Notes: generated by a model from the sequence alone, not told the origin. 64,000 bases of DNA from Burkholderiales bacterium (GCA_016219375.1 JACRNC010000011.1:124001-188000), one strand, 5' to 3'. Shown: positions 39,359-49,466, counted from the stretch's first letter. Numbers and translations: made by a program.

Positions 39359-39681
39359 AGGCGCCGACGCCGCCCCCGGCATGCCTGCTCTGACGGCCTG
39401 GACACGCCTTCTTGTTGGCGGGTGATGGAGAGCTTGCGCGTCGGCTGAAGGCGGTGGCCAGCCCGGCGCCGGTGAAAGACCCTCCCCGGTGTTCGGCCGT
39501 CTTGCGGGTGTCACGCACGCGGCGCAATATGGCTCCCCCGCGAATGCAGGGCCCCGGCTGCGAGGGCCGGCCGCCCGGCGCCCGCGGGCCGCGATGTTGA
39601 GCTGTGCGCCTGCGGCCATCCGCTGCCGGGCGCCCCCGCCGCGCCACCCGTGCGGCGCCTGCCGCGCAAGAGGAGACACGC

Positions 39682-40284
39682 ATGGACCCGACCCTGTCGC
39701 CCGGCCCCGTCCCGCCGCACGACCTCCCCGGCGTGCCGGCTGCCTGGGGGGTGCGCTGCACTGTGCCCTCGATGTCGCCCTCTGCTTCCTCGCCTGCCGC
39801 GCCGGCCGGCCCGGCCTGGCTGCACACCCCCATCGAGCTGCCGCTGCTGATGCTGCTGCGCCAGCGACTGCGCCAGCAGCTGGACACCGCCGCGGCCTGG
39901 GGCGGGGTGCTGCCGTCTGCGGCGGCCCTGGCGCTGGATGCCCGTGGCGGTGCCGGCCGGGGCCCGGCGCTGTGGCGCCCGGTGCGGCCTGTGGCCGACC
40001 CGCGTGCCGCCCGTGCCGCGCTGCGCCGCATGGCCGAAGGCCGCTACGGTTGGTGCCTGCGCTGCGGCCAGGCCATCAGCCGCGACCGCCTGTTGGCCCA
40101 GCCGGCAGCCTCCACCTGCGAAGCCTGCGCCACGGGCCGCGCGGACACCGGGCCGCAAGCGGGGCAGGGCGCCAGCCCGCGCGACCGCCTGGATGCGCCC
40201 AGCCCGGACGCCGCGCAGGGCGCCGGGCAGAACGTCGGCCAGGACGTCGGTCAGGGCGCCGGGCTGGAGGCCGGCCTGATCTGA
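39682..40284 (+). CDS. DksA/TraR-like zinc finger protein with Gly/Gln-repeat C-terminus
   Basis: YGWCLRCGQAISRDRLLAQPAASTCEACA; C-terminal GAGQNVGQDVGQGAGLEAG. Confidence 0.75.
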   Translation: MDPTLSPGPVPPHDLPGVPAAWGVRCTVPSMSPSASSPAAPAGPAWLHTPIELPLLMLLRQRLRQQLDTAAAWGGVLPSAAALALDARGGAGRGPALWRPVRPVADPRAARAALRRMAEGRYGWCLRCGQAISRDRLLAQPAASTCEACATGRADTGPQAGQGASPRDRLDAPSPDAAQGAGQNVGQDVGQGAGLEAGLI

Positions 40285-40360
40285 TCCGCGGCTGAAGCGG
40301 GCCGGGCTCTTGCCCGCGCCGGCTTGCTGCATCGCCAGCCGTCAGCTCCGCAGGTCTGCC

Positions 40361-40374
40361 GTCAGCCAGATCAA
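40361..40374 (+). promoter_or_regulatory. Candidate FNR/ANR-type box GTCAGCCAGATCAA upstream of P-type ATPase gene
   Basis: 7/10 match to TTGAT-N4-ATCAA; centre 29.5 nt upstream of TAGCAT -10-like hexamer. Confidence 0.35.
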
Positions 40375-40438
40375 GGCCGCCGCGCCCGGCTCGCTCTAGC
40401 ATCGCCGCTGCCCACCGGCCCCAGGCGGGCGGGGGCCG

Positions 40439-43291
40439 ATGATGCGCGAGCTGCCTTCCTCCCTGTCATCCCATCCGGGACACGCCGCCCCCGATCCGGG
40501 TGAGCCGCGACGCCGCTCCGGCGCCGGCCGCGGCCTGCATGGGCGTGGGGATGCGCAGGGCCTGTTCGCCGGCTTCCTGCGCCGGCGGCGGCTGGGGCGG
40601 CACTTCCGCCGGCTGGCGCTGTTCGAGGGCCTGCATGCACCGGCCGGCCTGCCGCGTCAGGCGCCGCAGGCGCTGTCGCAGCGGCTGCTGCAGGCGGCCG
40701 ATGAGCCGGTGCCCGCGCTGCTGGCCCGGCTGGGCAGCAGCCCGCAGGGCCTGGATGCGCTGAAGGCGCAGGCGGTGCGCCGGCGGGTGGGGCCCAACAT
40801 CGTCCAGCACGAGCAGCCGCTGCACTGGTCGGCGCGGCTGTGGCAGGCCTATCGCAACCCGTTCAACCTGCTGCTGACGCTGCTGGCGGCGGTGTCCTGG
40901 CTGGGCTCGGACGAGCGCGCGGCCGGCGTGATCGGCGCGATGGTGCTGCTGTCCACCGGGCTGCGCTTCGTGCAGGAGGCACGCTCCGGCCGCGCCGCCG
41001 ACCGGCTCAAGGACATGGTGGCCAGCACCGCCGGCGTGCTGCGCCCCGCCGCCACCGGTGCCGCCGCCCCCGGTACCGCAGCCCAGGCCAGCCTCACCGA
41101 GCTGCCCATCCGCGACCTGGTCCCGGGCGACGTGGTGCGCCTGTCGGCCGGCGACATGATCCCGGCTGACTGCCGCGTGCTGCAGGCCAAGGACCTGTTC
41201 GTCAGCCAGGCGGCGATGACCGGCGAGTCGCTGCCGGTGGAGAAGTTCGCCGACGAGCACGAGCCGCTGGGCCGCAGCGCCTTGGAGCGCGACGTGCTGC
41301 TCTTCATGGGCACCAACGTGGTCAGCGGCTCGGCCACCGCGGTGGTGCTGGCCACGGGCTGCGCCACCTACTTCGGCACCGTGGCCGAGCACGCCGGCGC
41401 CGCACCGCGCGGGCCCACGGCCTTCCAGGCCGGCATCAACCAGGTCAGCTGGCTGCTGATCCGCTTCATGGCGGTGATGGCGCCGGTGGTGTTCCTGGTC
41501 AACGGCCTGACCAAGGGCGACTGGCTGCAGGCCCTGCTCTTTGCGCTGTCGGTGGCGGTGGGGCTGACGCCGGAGATGCTGCCGATGATCGTCACCTCCA
41601 CCCTGGCCAAGGGCGCGGTGGGCATGGCGCGCCGGCGGGTCATCGTCAAGCGGCTGGATGCGATCCAGAACTTCGGTGCGATGGACGTGCTGTGCGCCGA
41701 CAAGACCGGCACGCTGACGCAGGACAAGATCTTCCTGGCCCGGCATTGCGACGCCTTCGGCTCGCCCAGCGACGCGGTGCTGGAGACGGCCTTCCTCAAC
41801 AGCCACTACCAGACCGGGCTGAAGAACCTGCTGGACGTGGCCGTGCTGCAGCACGTGGAGCTGCATCGTGACCTGGACGTGGCCGGCTCCTATGCCAAGG
41901 TGGACGAGATCCCCTTCGACTTCGAGCGCCGGCGCATGTCGGTGGTGGTCCATGCGCACGGCACGCAGCAGCCCGAGCACCACCTGCTGATCTGCAAAGG
42001 CGCGCTCGAAGAGGTGCTGGCCGTTTGCACCTCGGTGCGCCAGGGCGAGGACGTGCTGCCGCTGGACGACGCGCACCTGGCGCGCATCCGGGAGGTCACG
42101 GCCGCGCTCAACGACGAGGGGCTGCGCGTGGTGGCCGTGGCGGTCAAGGCCGGGCCCACCACGCAATCGGTCTACGCCGTGGCCGACGAGGCGCAGCTCA
42201 CGCTGCTGGGCTTCGTCGCCTTTCTCGATCCGCCCAAGGAGTCCACTGCGCCGGCGCTGCGCATGCTGGCCGAGCACGGCGTGCAGGTGAAGGTGCTGAC
42301 CGGCGACAACGAGCGCGTGTCGCTCAAGATCTGCCGCGAAGTCGGCCTGCCCGCGGACGCGGCGCTGCTGGGCGCGCAGATCGACGCGATGGACGACGCG
42401 CAGCTGGCCGCCGCGGTGCGCGAGCACCGGCTCTTTGCCAAGCTCACCCCGCTGCACAAGGAGCGGCTGGTCAAGGCGCTGCGCGCGCAGGGCCATGTGG
42501 TGGGCTTCATGGGCGACGGCATCAACGACGCCCCGGCGCTGCGCGCGGCCGACATCGGCATCTCGGTGGACAGCGCGGTGGACATCGCCAAGGAGGCGGC
42601 CGACATCATCCTGCTGGAGAAGAGCCTGCTGGTGCTGGACGAAGGCGTGCTGCAGGGCCGGCGCGTGTTCAGCAACATGCTCAAGTACATCCGCATGACG
42701 GCCAGCTCCAACTTCGGCAACGTGCTGTCGGTGCTGGCGGCCAGCATGCTGCTGCCCTTCCTGCCCATGCTGCCGCTGCAGCTGCTGGTGCAGAACCTGC
42801 TGTACGACCTGTCGCAGACCGGCATCCCCTTCGACCGCGTGGACGACGAGCTCATCGGCCGCCCGCTGGCCTGGCAGCCGCACGACATCGGCCGCTTCAT
42901 GCTGTGCTTCGGGCCGCTGAGCTCGGTGTTCGACCTGGCCACCTTTGCCGTGCTGTGGTGGGTGTTCGCCGCCGATACACCCACCGAGCAGGGCCTGTTC
43001 CAGTCGGGCTGGTTCGTCGTGGGGCTGCTGACGCAGACGCTGATCGTGCACCTCATCCGCAGCCCGCGCCTGCCCGGGCGCGGCAGCCGGCCCTCCGGCG
43101 TGCTGGCGGCCACCACCTTCAGCGTGGCCCTGGCCGCGGTGCTGCTGCCGTACTCGCCCCTGGCCGCGGCCTTCGGGCTGCAGGCGCTGCCGCCGGCCTT
43201 CCTGGCCTGGGCGGCGGCCATCCTGGCCGGCTATGTGATGCTGGTCAGCGCAGCCAAGCGCCTGTACGTGAGACGATGGGGCTGGCAGTGA
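40439..43291 (+). CDS. mgtA: Magnesium-translocating P-type ATPase
   Basis: DKTGTLTQD, TGESLPVEKF, TGDNERV, GDGINDAPALRAADIGISVDSAVDIAKEAADIILLEKSL. Confidence 0.95.
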   Translation: MMRELPSSLSSHPGHAAPDPGEPRRRSGAGRGLHGRGDAQGLFAGFLRRRRLGRHFRRLALFEGLHAPAGLPRQAPQALSQRLLQAADEPVPALLARLGSSPQGLDALKAQAVRRRVGPNIVQHEQPLHWSARLWQAYRNPFNLLLTLLAAVSWLGSDERAAGVIGAMVLLSTGLRFVQEARSGRAADRLKDMVASTAGVLRPAATGAAAPGTAAQASLTELPIRDLVPGDVVRLSAGDMIPADCRVLQAKDLFVSQAAMTGESLPVEKFADEHEPLGRSALERDVLLFMGTNVVSGSATAVVLATGCATYFGTVAEHAGAAPRGPTAFQAGINQVSWLLIRFMAVMAPVVFLVNGLTKGDWLQALLFALSVAVGLTPEMLPMIVTSTLAKGAVGMARRRVIVKRLDAIQNFGAMDVLCADKTGTLTQDKIFLARHCDAFGSPSDAVLETAFLNSHYQTGLKNLLDVAVLQHVELHRDLDVAGSYAKVDEIPFDFERRRMSVVVHAHGTQQPEHHLLICKGALEEVLAVCTSVRQGEDVLPLDDAHLARIREVTAALNDEGLRVVAVAVKAGPTTQSVYAVADEAQLTLLGFVAFLDPPKESTAPALRMLAEHGVQVKVLTGDNERVSLKICREVGLPADAALLGAQIDAMDDAQLAAAVREHRLFAKLTPLHKERLVKALRAQGHVVGFMGDGINDAPALRAADIGISVDSAVDIAKEAADIILLEKSLLVLDEGVLQGRRVFSNMLKYIRMTASSNFGNVLSVLAASMLLPFLPMLPLQLLVQNLLYDLSQTGIPFDRVDDELIGRPLAWQPHDIGRFMLCFGPLSSVFDLATFAVLWWVFAADTPTEQGLFQSGWFVVGLLTQTLIVHLIRSPRLPGRGSRPSGVLAATTFSVALAAVLLPYSPLAAAFGLQALPPAFLAWAAAILAGYVMLVSAAKRLYVRRWGWQ

Positions 43292-43443
43292 TGCCGGCCC
43301 GCCCGCCTGGGCCGTGGGCCATCGTCGCCGATGCCGCCCACCCGGCCAGCACGCCACCCCACGCGTCACCCTTGGCGCCACCTCTCGCGTCACCTCCCGC
43401 GCCACCCAGCATGCCCGCCGGCAGGATCGCCCCGGAGCCCTCG

Positions 43444-45417
43444 ATGAAAGATCGTCTGGAATCCCCGCCAGCCCCGCCGTCGGCCGCCACGCCGGTCCCA
43501 CCGCCCGCCGCATCCTCGGCCTCAGCCGCCGCGCTGGTGGCCGCCCCGGCTGCGCCGGCTGCCGCGCCGCCGGCCGCGCTGCCGCCCGCCTCGCCCCCTT
43601 CATCGCACGCGCCCGACACGCCGGCCGGTCGAGCCGGCGGCAGCCGTGGCGAGGGCGGTGAGCCCCTGTCCGCAGGCGCCCAGGCGGCACCGCGCAACCT
43701 GCTGCTCGATCAGGCCGCCCACGCGCTGCTGGCGCGCTACACCAACGGCCTGTCGCCGGCGTCCTTCCTGCTGTCCATGCTGGACTGGTGGATCCACCTG
43801 GCCTTCGCACCCGGCAAGCAGAGCGAGCTGCGCCACCTGGCGCGCGAGCAGGCCGTGCGCCTGGCCGATGCGCTGCTGGCGCCGGGCGAGGGCGTAGAGC
43901 CCGGCGCCCAGGCGCAGGCCGCCGCGCCGGCCAATGGCCGTGACGGCCGCTTTGCCGCGCCGGCCTGGCAGCAGTGGCCCTGGAGCCTGCTGCGCGACGG
44001 CTTCCTGATGACCGAGGCGTGGTGGGATGCCGCCACGACCGGCGTGCGCGGCGTCACGCCGCACCATGAGCACGTGGTCAGCTTTGCCGCCCGGCAATGG
44101 CTGGACGCCATGTGCCCGGCCAACCTGCCCTGGCTCAACCCCGAGGTCATCGAGGCCACGCGGCGCGAGAACGGCGCCAACCTGATGCGCGGTGCGCTCA
44201 ACTTCTCCGCCGACTGGCTGCGCAGCCTCACGCAGGCGCCGCCGCCGGGCACCGAGGCCTTCCAGGTCGGCCGCGACGTGGCCGTCACGCCCGGCCAGGT
44301 CGTCTATCGCAACGACCTCATCGAGCTGATCCAGTACACGCCCACCACCGCGCAGGTGCACCCCGAGCCGGTGCTCATCCTGCCGTCGTGGATCATGAAG
44401 TACTACATCCTGGACCTGTCGCCGCACAACTCGCTGGTGCGCTGGCTGGTGGAGCAGGGCCACACGGTGTTCATGGTGTCCTGGCGCAACCCAAGCGAGG
44501 CCGACCGCAACCTGGGCATGGACGACTACCTGCGCTCAGGCCCGCTGGCTGCGCTGGATGCCGTCAGCACCATCCTGCCCGGACGCCGGGTGCATGCGAT
44601 GGGCTACTGCCTGGGCGGCACGCTGCTGGCCATCGCCGCCGCCGCGCTGGCGCGCGACGACGACCAGCGCATCGCCACGCTGAGCCTGCTGGCCGCGCAG
44701 ACCGACTTCGAGGAGCCCGGCGAGCTCTCGCTCTTCATCGACGAGAGCCAGATCACCTACCTGGAAGACCAGATGTGGGCGCGCGGCTTCCTCGACGGCA
44801 GCCAGATGGGCGGCAGCTTCACCTTCCTGAACACGCGCGACCTGGTCTGGTCGCGCATGGTGCGCGACTACCTGCTGGGCACGCGCATGCCGCTCAACGA
44901 CCTGATGGCCTGGAACGCCGACACCACGCGCATGCCCTACCGCATGCATGTGGAGTACCTGCGCAGCCTCTACCTGCGCAACGACCTGGCCCACGGCGCC
45001 TACCGCGTGGGCGACAAGCCCGTGTCGCTCAACGACGTGCGCGTGCCCGTCTTCGCCGTGGGCACGGTCAAGGACCATGTCTCGCCCTGGCGCTCGGTCT
45101 ACAAGATCCACCAGCTCTGCGACGCCGAGATCACCTTCGCCCTGACCAGCGGCGGCCACAACGCCGGCATCGTCAGCGAGCCCGGCCACCACGGCCGCCG
45201 CTACCAACTGCACACCCGGCCGCACCACGGCAAGCACCTGGACGCCGACACCTGGCTCGCCCTGGCCCGCCCGCACGAGGGCTCCTGGTGGCTGGCCTGG
45301 CACGACTGGCTGGTGCGCCGCAGCGGGCCGCTCACCCCGCCGCCGGCGATGGGCGCGCCGGACCGCGGCCTGCCGCCGCTGGAGCCTGCGCCGGGGCAGT
45401 ACGTGCTGCAGCGCTGA
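43444..45417 (+). CDS. phaC: Class I poly(R)-hydroxyalkanoic acid synthase (start uncertain; frame opens back to ATG 43291)
   Basis: Lipase-like box GYCLGGT, PWINKYYILDL-like PSWIMKYYILDL, SGGHNAGIVSEPGH. Confidence 0.93.
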   Translation: MKDRLESPPAPPSAATPVPPPAASSASAAALVAAPAAPAAAPPAALPPASPPSSHAPDTPAGRAGGSRGEGGEPLSAGAQAAPRNLLLDQAAHALLARYTNGLSPASFLLSMLDWWIHLAFAPGKQSELRHLAREQAVRLADALLAPGEGVEPGAQAQAAAPANGRDGRFAAPAWQQWPWSLLRDGFLMTEAWWDAATTGVRGVTPHHEHVVSFAARQWLDAMCPANLPWLNPEVIEATRRENGANLMRGALNFSADWLRSLTQAPPPGTEAFQVGRDVAVTPGQVVYRNDLIELIQYTPTTAQVHPEPVLILPSWIMKYYILDLSPHNSLVRWLVEQGHTVFMVSWRNPSEADRNLGMDDYLRSGPLAALDAVSTILPGRRVHAMGYCLGGTLLAIAAAALARDDDQRIATLSLLAAQTDFEEPGELSLFIDESQITYLEDQMWARGFLDGSQMGGSFTFLNTRDLVWSRMVRDYLLGTRMPLNDLMAWNADTTRMPYRMHVEYLRSLYLRNDLAHGAYRVGDKPVSLNDVRVPVFAVGTVKDHVSPWRSVYKIHQLCDAEITFALTSGGHNAGIVSEPGHHGRRYQLHTRPHHGKHLDADTWLALARPHEGSWWLAWHDWLVRRSGPLTPPPAMGAPDRGLPPLEPAPGQYVLQR

Positions 45418-45561
45418 GGCTGGCGGCCTGGCGGCGGTGCCTGATCTGCGAAGCGTTCTCATCCCAAATGACCCGGGGCCGCGTCGGTTGCGCGGCCCGG
45501 CGGTTGATGCCGCCGGGGGGCCACCCCGACAATCCGCCGATCCACAAGAAGGAGCCCACCC

Positions 45562-46038
45562 ATGAAAGGCGATCCCGTCGTCATCCAGCACCTCAACGCC
45601 CAGCTCAAGAACGAGCTGACCGCGACCAACCAGTACTTCCTGCACTACCGGATGTTCAAGCACTGGGGCCTGGACAAGCTGGCCAAGAAGGAATACGAGG
45701 AGTCCATCGGCGAGATGAAGCATGCCGACAAGCTCATCGAGCGCATCCTCATGCTCGACGGCCTGCCCAACCTGCAGGACCTGGGCAAGCTGCTGATCGG
45801 CGAGAACGCCATCGAGGTGCTGCAGTGCGACCTCAAGCTGGAGACCGCCGCGCAGGCCACCATCAAGGACGGCATCGCCCACTGCGAGAGCGTGCGCGAC
45901 TACGTGTCGCGCGAGATCCTGCAGGGCATCCTCGACGACACCGAGGAGCACATCGACTTCCTGGAGACGCAGCTGGAGCTGGTCAACACCGTGGGCCAGC
46001 ACAACTACCTGCAGTCGCAGATGGGCGAGGTGAGCTGA
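45562..46038 (+). CDS. bfr: Bacterioferritin
   Basis: MKGDPVVIQHLNAQLKNELTATNQYFLHYRMFKHWGL ... 158 aa, canonical. Confidence 0.97.
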   Translation: MKGDPVVIQHLNAQLKNELTATNQYFLHYRMFKHWGLDKLAKKEYEESIGEMKHADKLIERILMLDGLPNLQDLGKLLIGENAIEVLQCDLKLETAAQATIKDGIAHCESVRDYVSREILQGILDDTEEHIDFLETQLELVNTVGQHNYLQSQMGEVS

Positions 46039-46362
46039 GCGGCCCGTCGCGCGGCGGCCTCACGCGCGCAGGCTCACGCCGCGCGCTGATCCCGCCCGCT
46101 GATTCCACGCGCTGATCCCGCATGCTCATGCCCCAGCGGCCGGCCTTTGCCGGCCGTTGTCGTTTGCGGGGCGCTTGCCCGGACTTGCCCGCACTTGCCT
46201 GCGCATGCCCTGCTGCGCGATGCGCTGGGCGCATGAGCAGTGCCGCTTTCCTTCGTTGATGCACATGAGCCGGCGGCGCACGATGCCCACATGCGTCGCG
46301 CGAGCAGCCGGCGCGCATGGTCCTCACCCGATCCCCTTCATCCGTCTGCAAGGAAGCGCCGC

Positions 46363-46581
46363 ATGTCCATCACCGCGATCAACGTCCGCAACCAGTTCCG
46401 CGGCAAGGTGCGCGAGATCATCGAAGGCCCGGTGGTCTCGGAGATCGACGTCGAGACGCCCTCGGGCCTGGTCGTCACCTCGGTCATCACCACCCGCTCG
46501 GTCAAGGAGCTGGGCCTGGTGCCGGGCAAGGATGTGATCGCGCTGGTCAAGTCCACCGAGGTCTCGATCGCCGCACTGTGA
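46363..46581 (+). CDS. Molbindin-type TOBE domain protein (72 aa)
   Basis: MSITAINVRNQFRGKVREIIEGPVVSEIDVETPSGLVVTSVITTRSVKELGLVPGKDVIALVKSTEVSIAAL. Confidence 0.92.
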   Translation: MSITAINVRNQFRGKVREIIEGPVVSEIDVETPSGLVVTSVITTRSVKELGLVPGKDVIALVKSTEVSIAAL

Positions 46582-46592
46582 GCCGGCCCGCC

Positions 46593-47270
46593 ATGTCTGC
46601 CAGCCCGACCTTCACGCGCCCCGGCCCCGGCCTGCTGCCAGCCGACGCCCGCGCCCTGCTGGCCGGCCGCTATGGCGGCGAGCCGCTGCGCGTGCTCGTC
46701 ATCCCCGGCTTGGCCGACAGCGGCCCGGGCCACTGGCAGACCTGGCTGCAGGGGCAGTACCGCGACACCGTGCGCGTGCAGCAGGCCGACTGGCACACGC
46801 CGGACCTGCGCCGCTGGGCCGGGCGCATCGGCCAGGTGCTGGCCCGTCATCCGCGCACGGCCTGGATCGCGGTGGCGCACAGCTTCGGCTGCCTGGCCCT
46901 GGCCCGGCATCTTCTGGAGCAGCCGGCCTCGCCCGACGGCCCCGGCCTGCGCGCCGCGCTGCTGGTGGCCCCGGCCGAGCCGGCCAAGTTCGGCGTCGAG
47001 GCGCTGCTGCCGCAGCACGGCCTGGGCCTGCCGACCACCGTGGTCGGCAGCCGCACCGACCCGTGGATGACACTGGACCGCGCCCGCCTGTGGGCCGCGC
47101 GTTGGGGCAGCCGCTTCGTCGATCTGGGCGAGGCGGGGCACGTCAACGTGGAGTCCGGCCACGGCCCCTGGCCATACGGCCGCCTGATGGTGGACCGGCT
47201 CATCCGCCAGGAGCACGCCCGCCGCCGCCTGATGCGCGTGCACCCGATGGAGCTGAGCTACGCGGTGTGA
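46593..47270 (+). CDS. RBBP9/YdeN family alpha/beta hydrolase
   Basis: VIPGLADSGPGHWQTWLQ, VAHSFGCLA, GEAGHVNVESGHGPWPYG. Confidence 0.92.
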   Translation: MSASPTFTRPGPGLLPADARALLAGRYGGEPLRVLVIPGLADSGPGHWQTWLQGQYRDTVRVQQADWHTPDLRRWAGRIGQVLARHPRTAWIAVAHSFGCLALARHLLEQPASPDGPGLRAALLVAPAEPAKFGVEALLPQHGLGLPTTVVGSRTDPWMTLDRARLWAARWGSRFVDLGEAGHVNVESGHGPWPYGRLMVDRLIRQEHARRRLMRVHPMELSYAV

Positions 47271-47368
47271 GAGCCGCCGGCTGCCCGGGGGGCGGCGAGC
47301 TAGGGATGGCCGGGGCTGGGGCGCGGCCTGCAGCATGCGAGCCTGACCATCGACACACAGGAGCAGCC

Positions 47369-48064
47369 ATGTCTGCCGCCACGCCGCTTGTGACGCCCGG
47401 GCCATGCGCAGCAGCACGTTCGTCGCGGCAGCGGTCGCGCTGCGTGCTGAGCGCCGTGCTGGGCCTGCATCTGGCCCTGGCCCTGGTGGGCAGCGCCCAG
47501 GCGGCGCATCCCGAGCAGCCGCCGGTGCTGTCGGGCGGCACCATCCGGCAAGTCGGCGACCAGATCGTGATCACGCTCGACCTCACCGGTCTGCTCGGCT
47601 GGGAGAGCATCCACGTCAAAGTGGATGGCACGCCGGGGCTGCCCGCCGGGGGCACCTGGACCTTCCGTGATCCGCGGCGCCCGCCGGACGAGAGCGACTG
47701 GTCGGTGCGCCGGGCCAACCCGCCGCTGGACAACACCCGCTACTTCGCGTGGCTCAGGGACATCGGACGGCCCAATGACAACAACACGCTGTCCGACCGC
47801 CTGACCATCACCGGCACCTATCCGGCCGACAGCTTCCGCATCGTCGGTGTCCAGAAGATCGAGCTGGCTTACGACAGCGCCGATGAGCCGGGCGGCCCGG
47901 AGATCGGCCCCTACAAGCCGATCGGGCCGCAGCAGCTCACCGGGCCGGGCGGCAAGGGCCACGGCTGGGTCGCGCCGGTGCCCGAGCCTGCCGCTGCCAG
48001 CCTGCTGGCTGCCGGTGCGCTCACCCTGCTGGGCCTGGGCCGGCGCCGGCGCTCGCCCGTCTGA
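47369..48064 (+). CDS. PEP-CTERM sorting domain-containing exported protein
   Basis: Signal peptide plus C-terminal VPEPAAASLLAAGALTLLGLGRRRRSPV. Confidence 0.88.
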   Translation: MSAATPLVTPGPCAAARSSRQRSRCVLSAVLGLHLALALVGSAQAAHPEQPPVLSGGTIRQVGDQIVITLDLTGLLGWESIHVKVDGTPGLPAGGTWTFRDPRRPPDESDWSVRRANPPLDNTRYFAWLRDIGRPNDNNTLSDRLTITGTYPADSFRIVGVQKIELAYDSADEPGGPEIGPYKPIGPQQLTGPGGKGHGWVAPVPEPAAASLLAAGALTLLGLGRRRRSPV

Positions 48065-48093
48065 CGCGGCCGCCAGGCCGCACGCTTCAAACT

Positions 48094-48900
48094 TCAGGCA
48101 GCGGGCCCCGGCTGCAGTGCCGCGTGCAAGGCCATCAACTCCCGCGTGAGCTTGTGGCGCGGGTCCAGGTGGATCATGGGCCGCGACAGCTGGTGCGACT
48201 CCTTCACCTTGACCGAGGCGCTGAGGTAGGGCTGCAGCACCGGCAGGCCTTCGTCGATCAGCTCCTGCACCAGCCGCTGCGGCAGGTTGGCCCGCGGCTG
48301 GAACTGGTTGACCACGATGCCGGTGATGGCCAGATCGGCGTTGTGGTCGGCCTGGATCTCCTGCACGTTCTCCAGCAGGGCGTAGAGCGCGCGGCGCGAG
48401 AAGTCGTCGCAGTCGAACGGGATCAGGCAGCCCTGCGCCGCGATCAGCGCCGAGCGCGTGTAGAAGTTCAGCGCCGGGGGCGTGTCGATGTAGACGCGGT
48501 CGTAGTCGGCCGCCAGCTCGGCCAGCGCATCGCGCAGCTTGTAGATCTTGTAGCGGCTCTCCAGCTTGCCCTGCAGCTCCTCGAGCTGCGGGTGCGAGGG
48601 CAGCAGGTGCAGGCCATCCCAGGGCGTGTCCACCACGAAGTCGGCCGTGGCGCGCGGGCGGGCGACGAACTTCAGCGTCTGCTCGAAGAAGGCCGCGGCA
48701 TGGCGGTCATCGTCCGTGCCCTGGCCGAGCAGGTAGTGGGTGGAGTTGCCCTGCGGATCCAGGTCCACCAGCAGCGTGCGCTGCCCCTCGTGCGCGCTGA
48801 TCGCGGCCAGGTTGCTGGCAATGGTGGACTTGCCCACCCCACCCTTCTGATTGAAGACGACGTAGCGCACCGGCGGCCTCCTGCTTGAGCGATCGTGCAT
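48094..48900 (-). CDS. ParA family ATPase
   Basis: [18 protein letters not shown] deviant Walker [15 protein letters not shown]. Confidence 0.94.
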   Translation of the reverse strand: MHDRSSRRPPVRYVVFNQKGGVGKSTIASNLAAISAHEGQRTLLVDLDPQGNSTHYLLGQGTDDDRHAAAFFEQTLKFVARPRATADFVVDTPWDGLHLLPSHPQLEELQGKLESRYKIYKLRDALAELAADYDRVYIDTPPALNFYTRSALIAAQGCLIPFDCDDFSRRALYALLENVQEIQADHNADLAITGIVVNQFQPRANLPQRLVQELIDEGLPVLQPYLSASVKVKESHQLSRPMIHLDPRHKLTRELMALHAALQPGPAA

Positions 48901-48970
48901 TGTGCAGCGCAACACCCGGCGTTTGGGCAGCCCGGCCGGCATCCGTCGCCGCGCAGGCGAGCGACGTCGA

Positions 48971-48990
48971 TATACTTTGCATGCGAAATA
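48971..48990 (+). promoter_or_regulatory. Candidate promoter/operator for marR gene (TATACT plus TTTGCATGCGAAA dyad)
   Basis: TATACTTTGCATGCGAAATA just upstream of the marR start. Confidence 0.45.
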
Positions 48991-48998
48991 ATCCAGCC

Positions 48999-49466
48999 AT
49001 GACCCGACCACCCCGCCTCGTCTTCCTGCTGGGCAGTGCCCAGCGCCGCCTGCAAATGTGGATCGCCGCGCAGCAGGCCCGCGTGGCCGCCGAGGCCGGC
49101 ACGGCGCCCACGCCGGCACAGGGCGGCGTGCTGTTCGTGCTGTCGCAGCAGGATGGCGCGACGATGGGGCAGATCGCCGCGGCGCTGGACCTGGCGCCCT
49201 CGGCCGTGTCCGGGCTGATCCAGCGCATGGAGGCGCTGGGCTGGGTGGCCCGGCAGACCTGCGAGCAGGACGCGCGCACCCAGCGCGTGTGGCTGCAGCC
49301 GGCCGGCCAGGCGCTGCTGCAGCCGCTGCGGCAGGCCACGCGGCGCATCAACGCGCGGCTTGCGGCCGGCTTCAGCGACGAGGAGCTGCAGACGGTGGCG
49401 CGCTGGCTGCGCCATGTGCAGCAGCTTGACGACGACACGGCCGCGCGCCGGCCCATCGGAGACTGA
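48999..49466 (+). CDS. MarR family transcriptional regulator
   Basis: [50 protein letters not shown] wHTH. Confidence 0.9.
   Translation: MTRPPRLVFLLGSAQRRLQMWIAAQQARVAAEAGTAPTPAQGGVLFVLSQQDGATMGQIAAALDLAPSAVSGLIQRMEALGWVARQTCEQDARTQRVWLQPAGQALLQPLRQATRRINARLAAGFSDEELQTVARWLRHVQQLDDDTAARRPIGD

Noticed and set aside
40466-43810. 1114-aa minus-strand ORF opposite mgtA
   Set aside because: Shadow ORF from GC-rich codon structure; His/Gln/Arg/Gly-rich composition with no family motif, while the + frame is a clear P-type ATPase.
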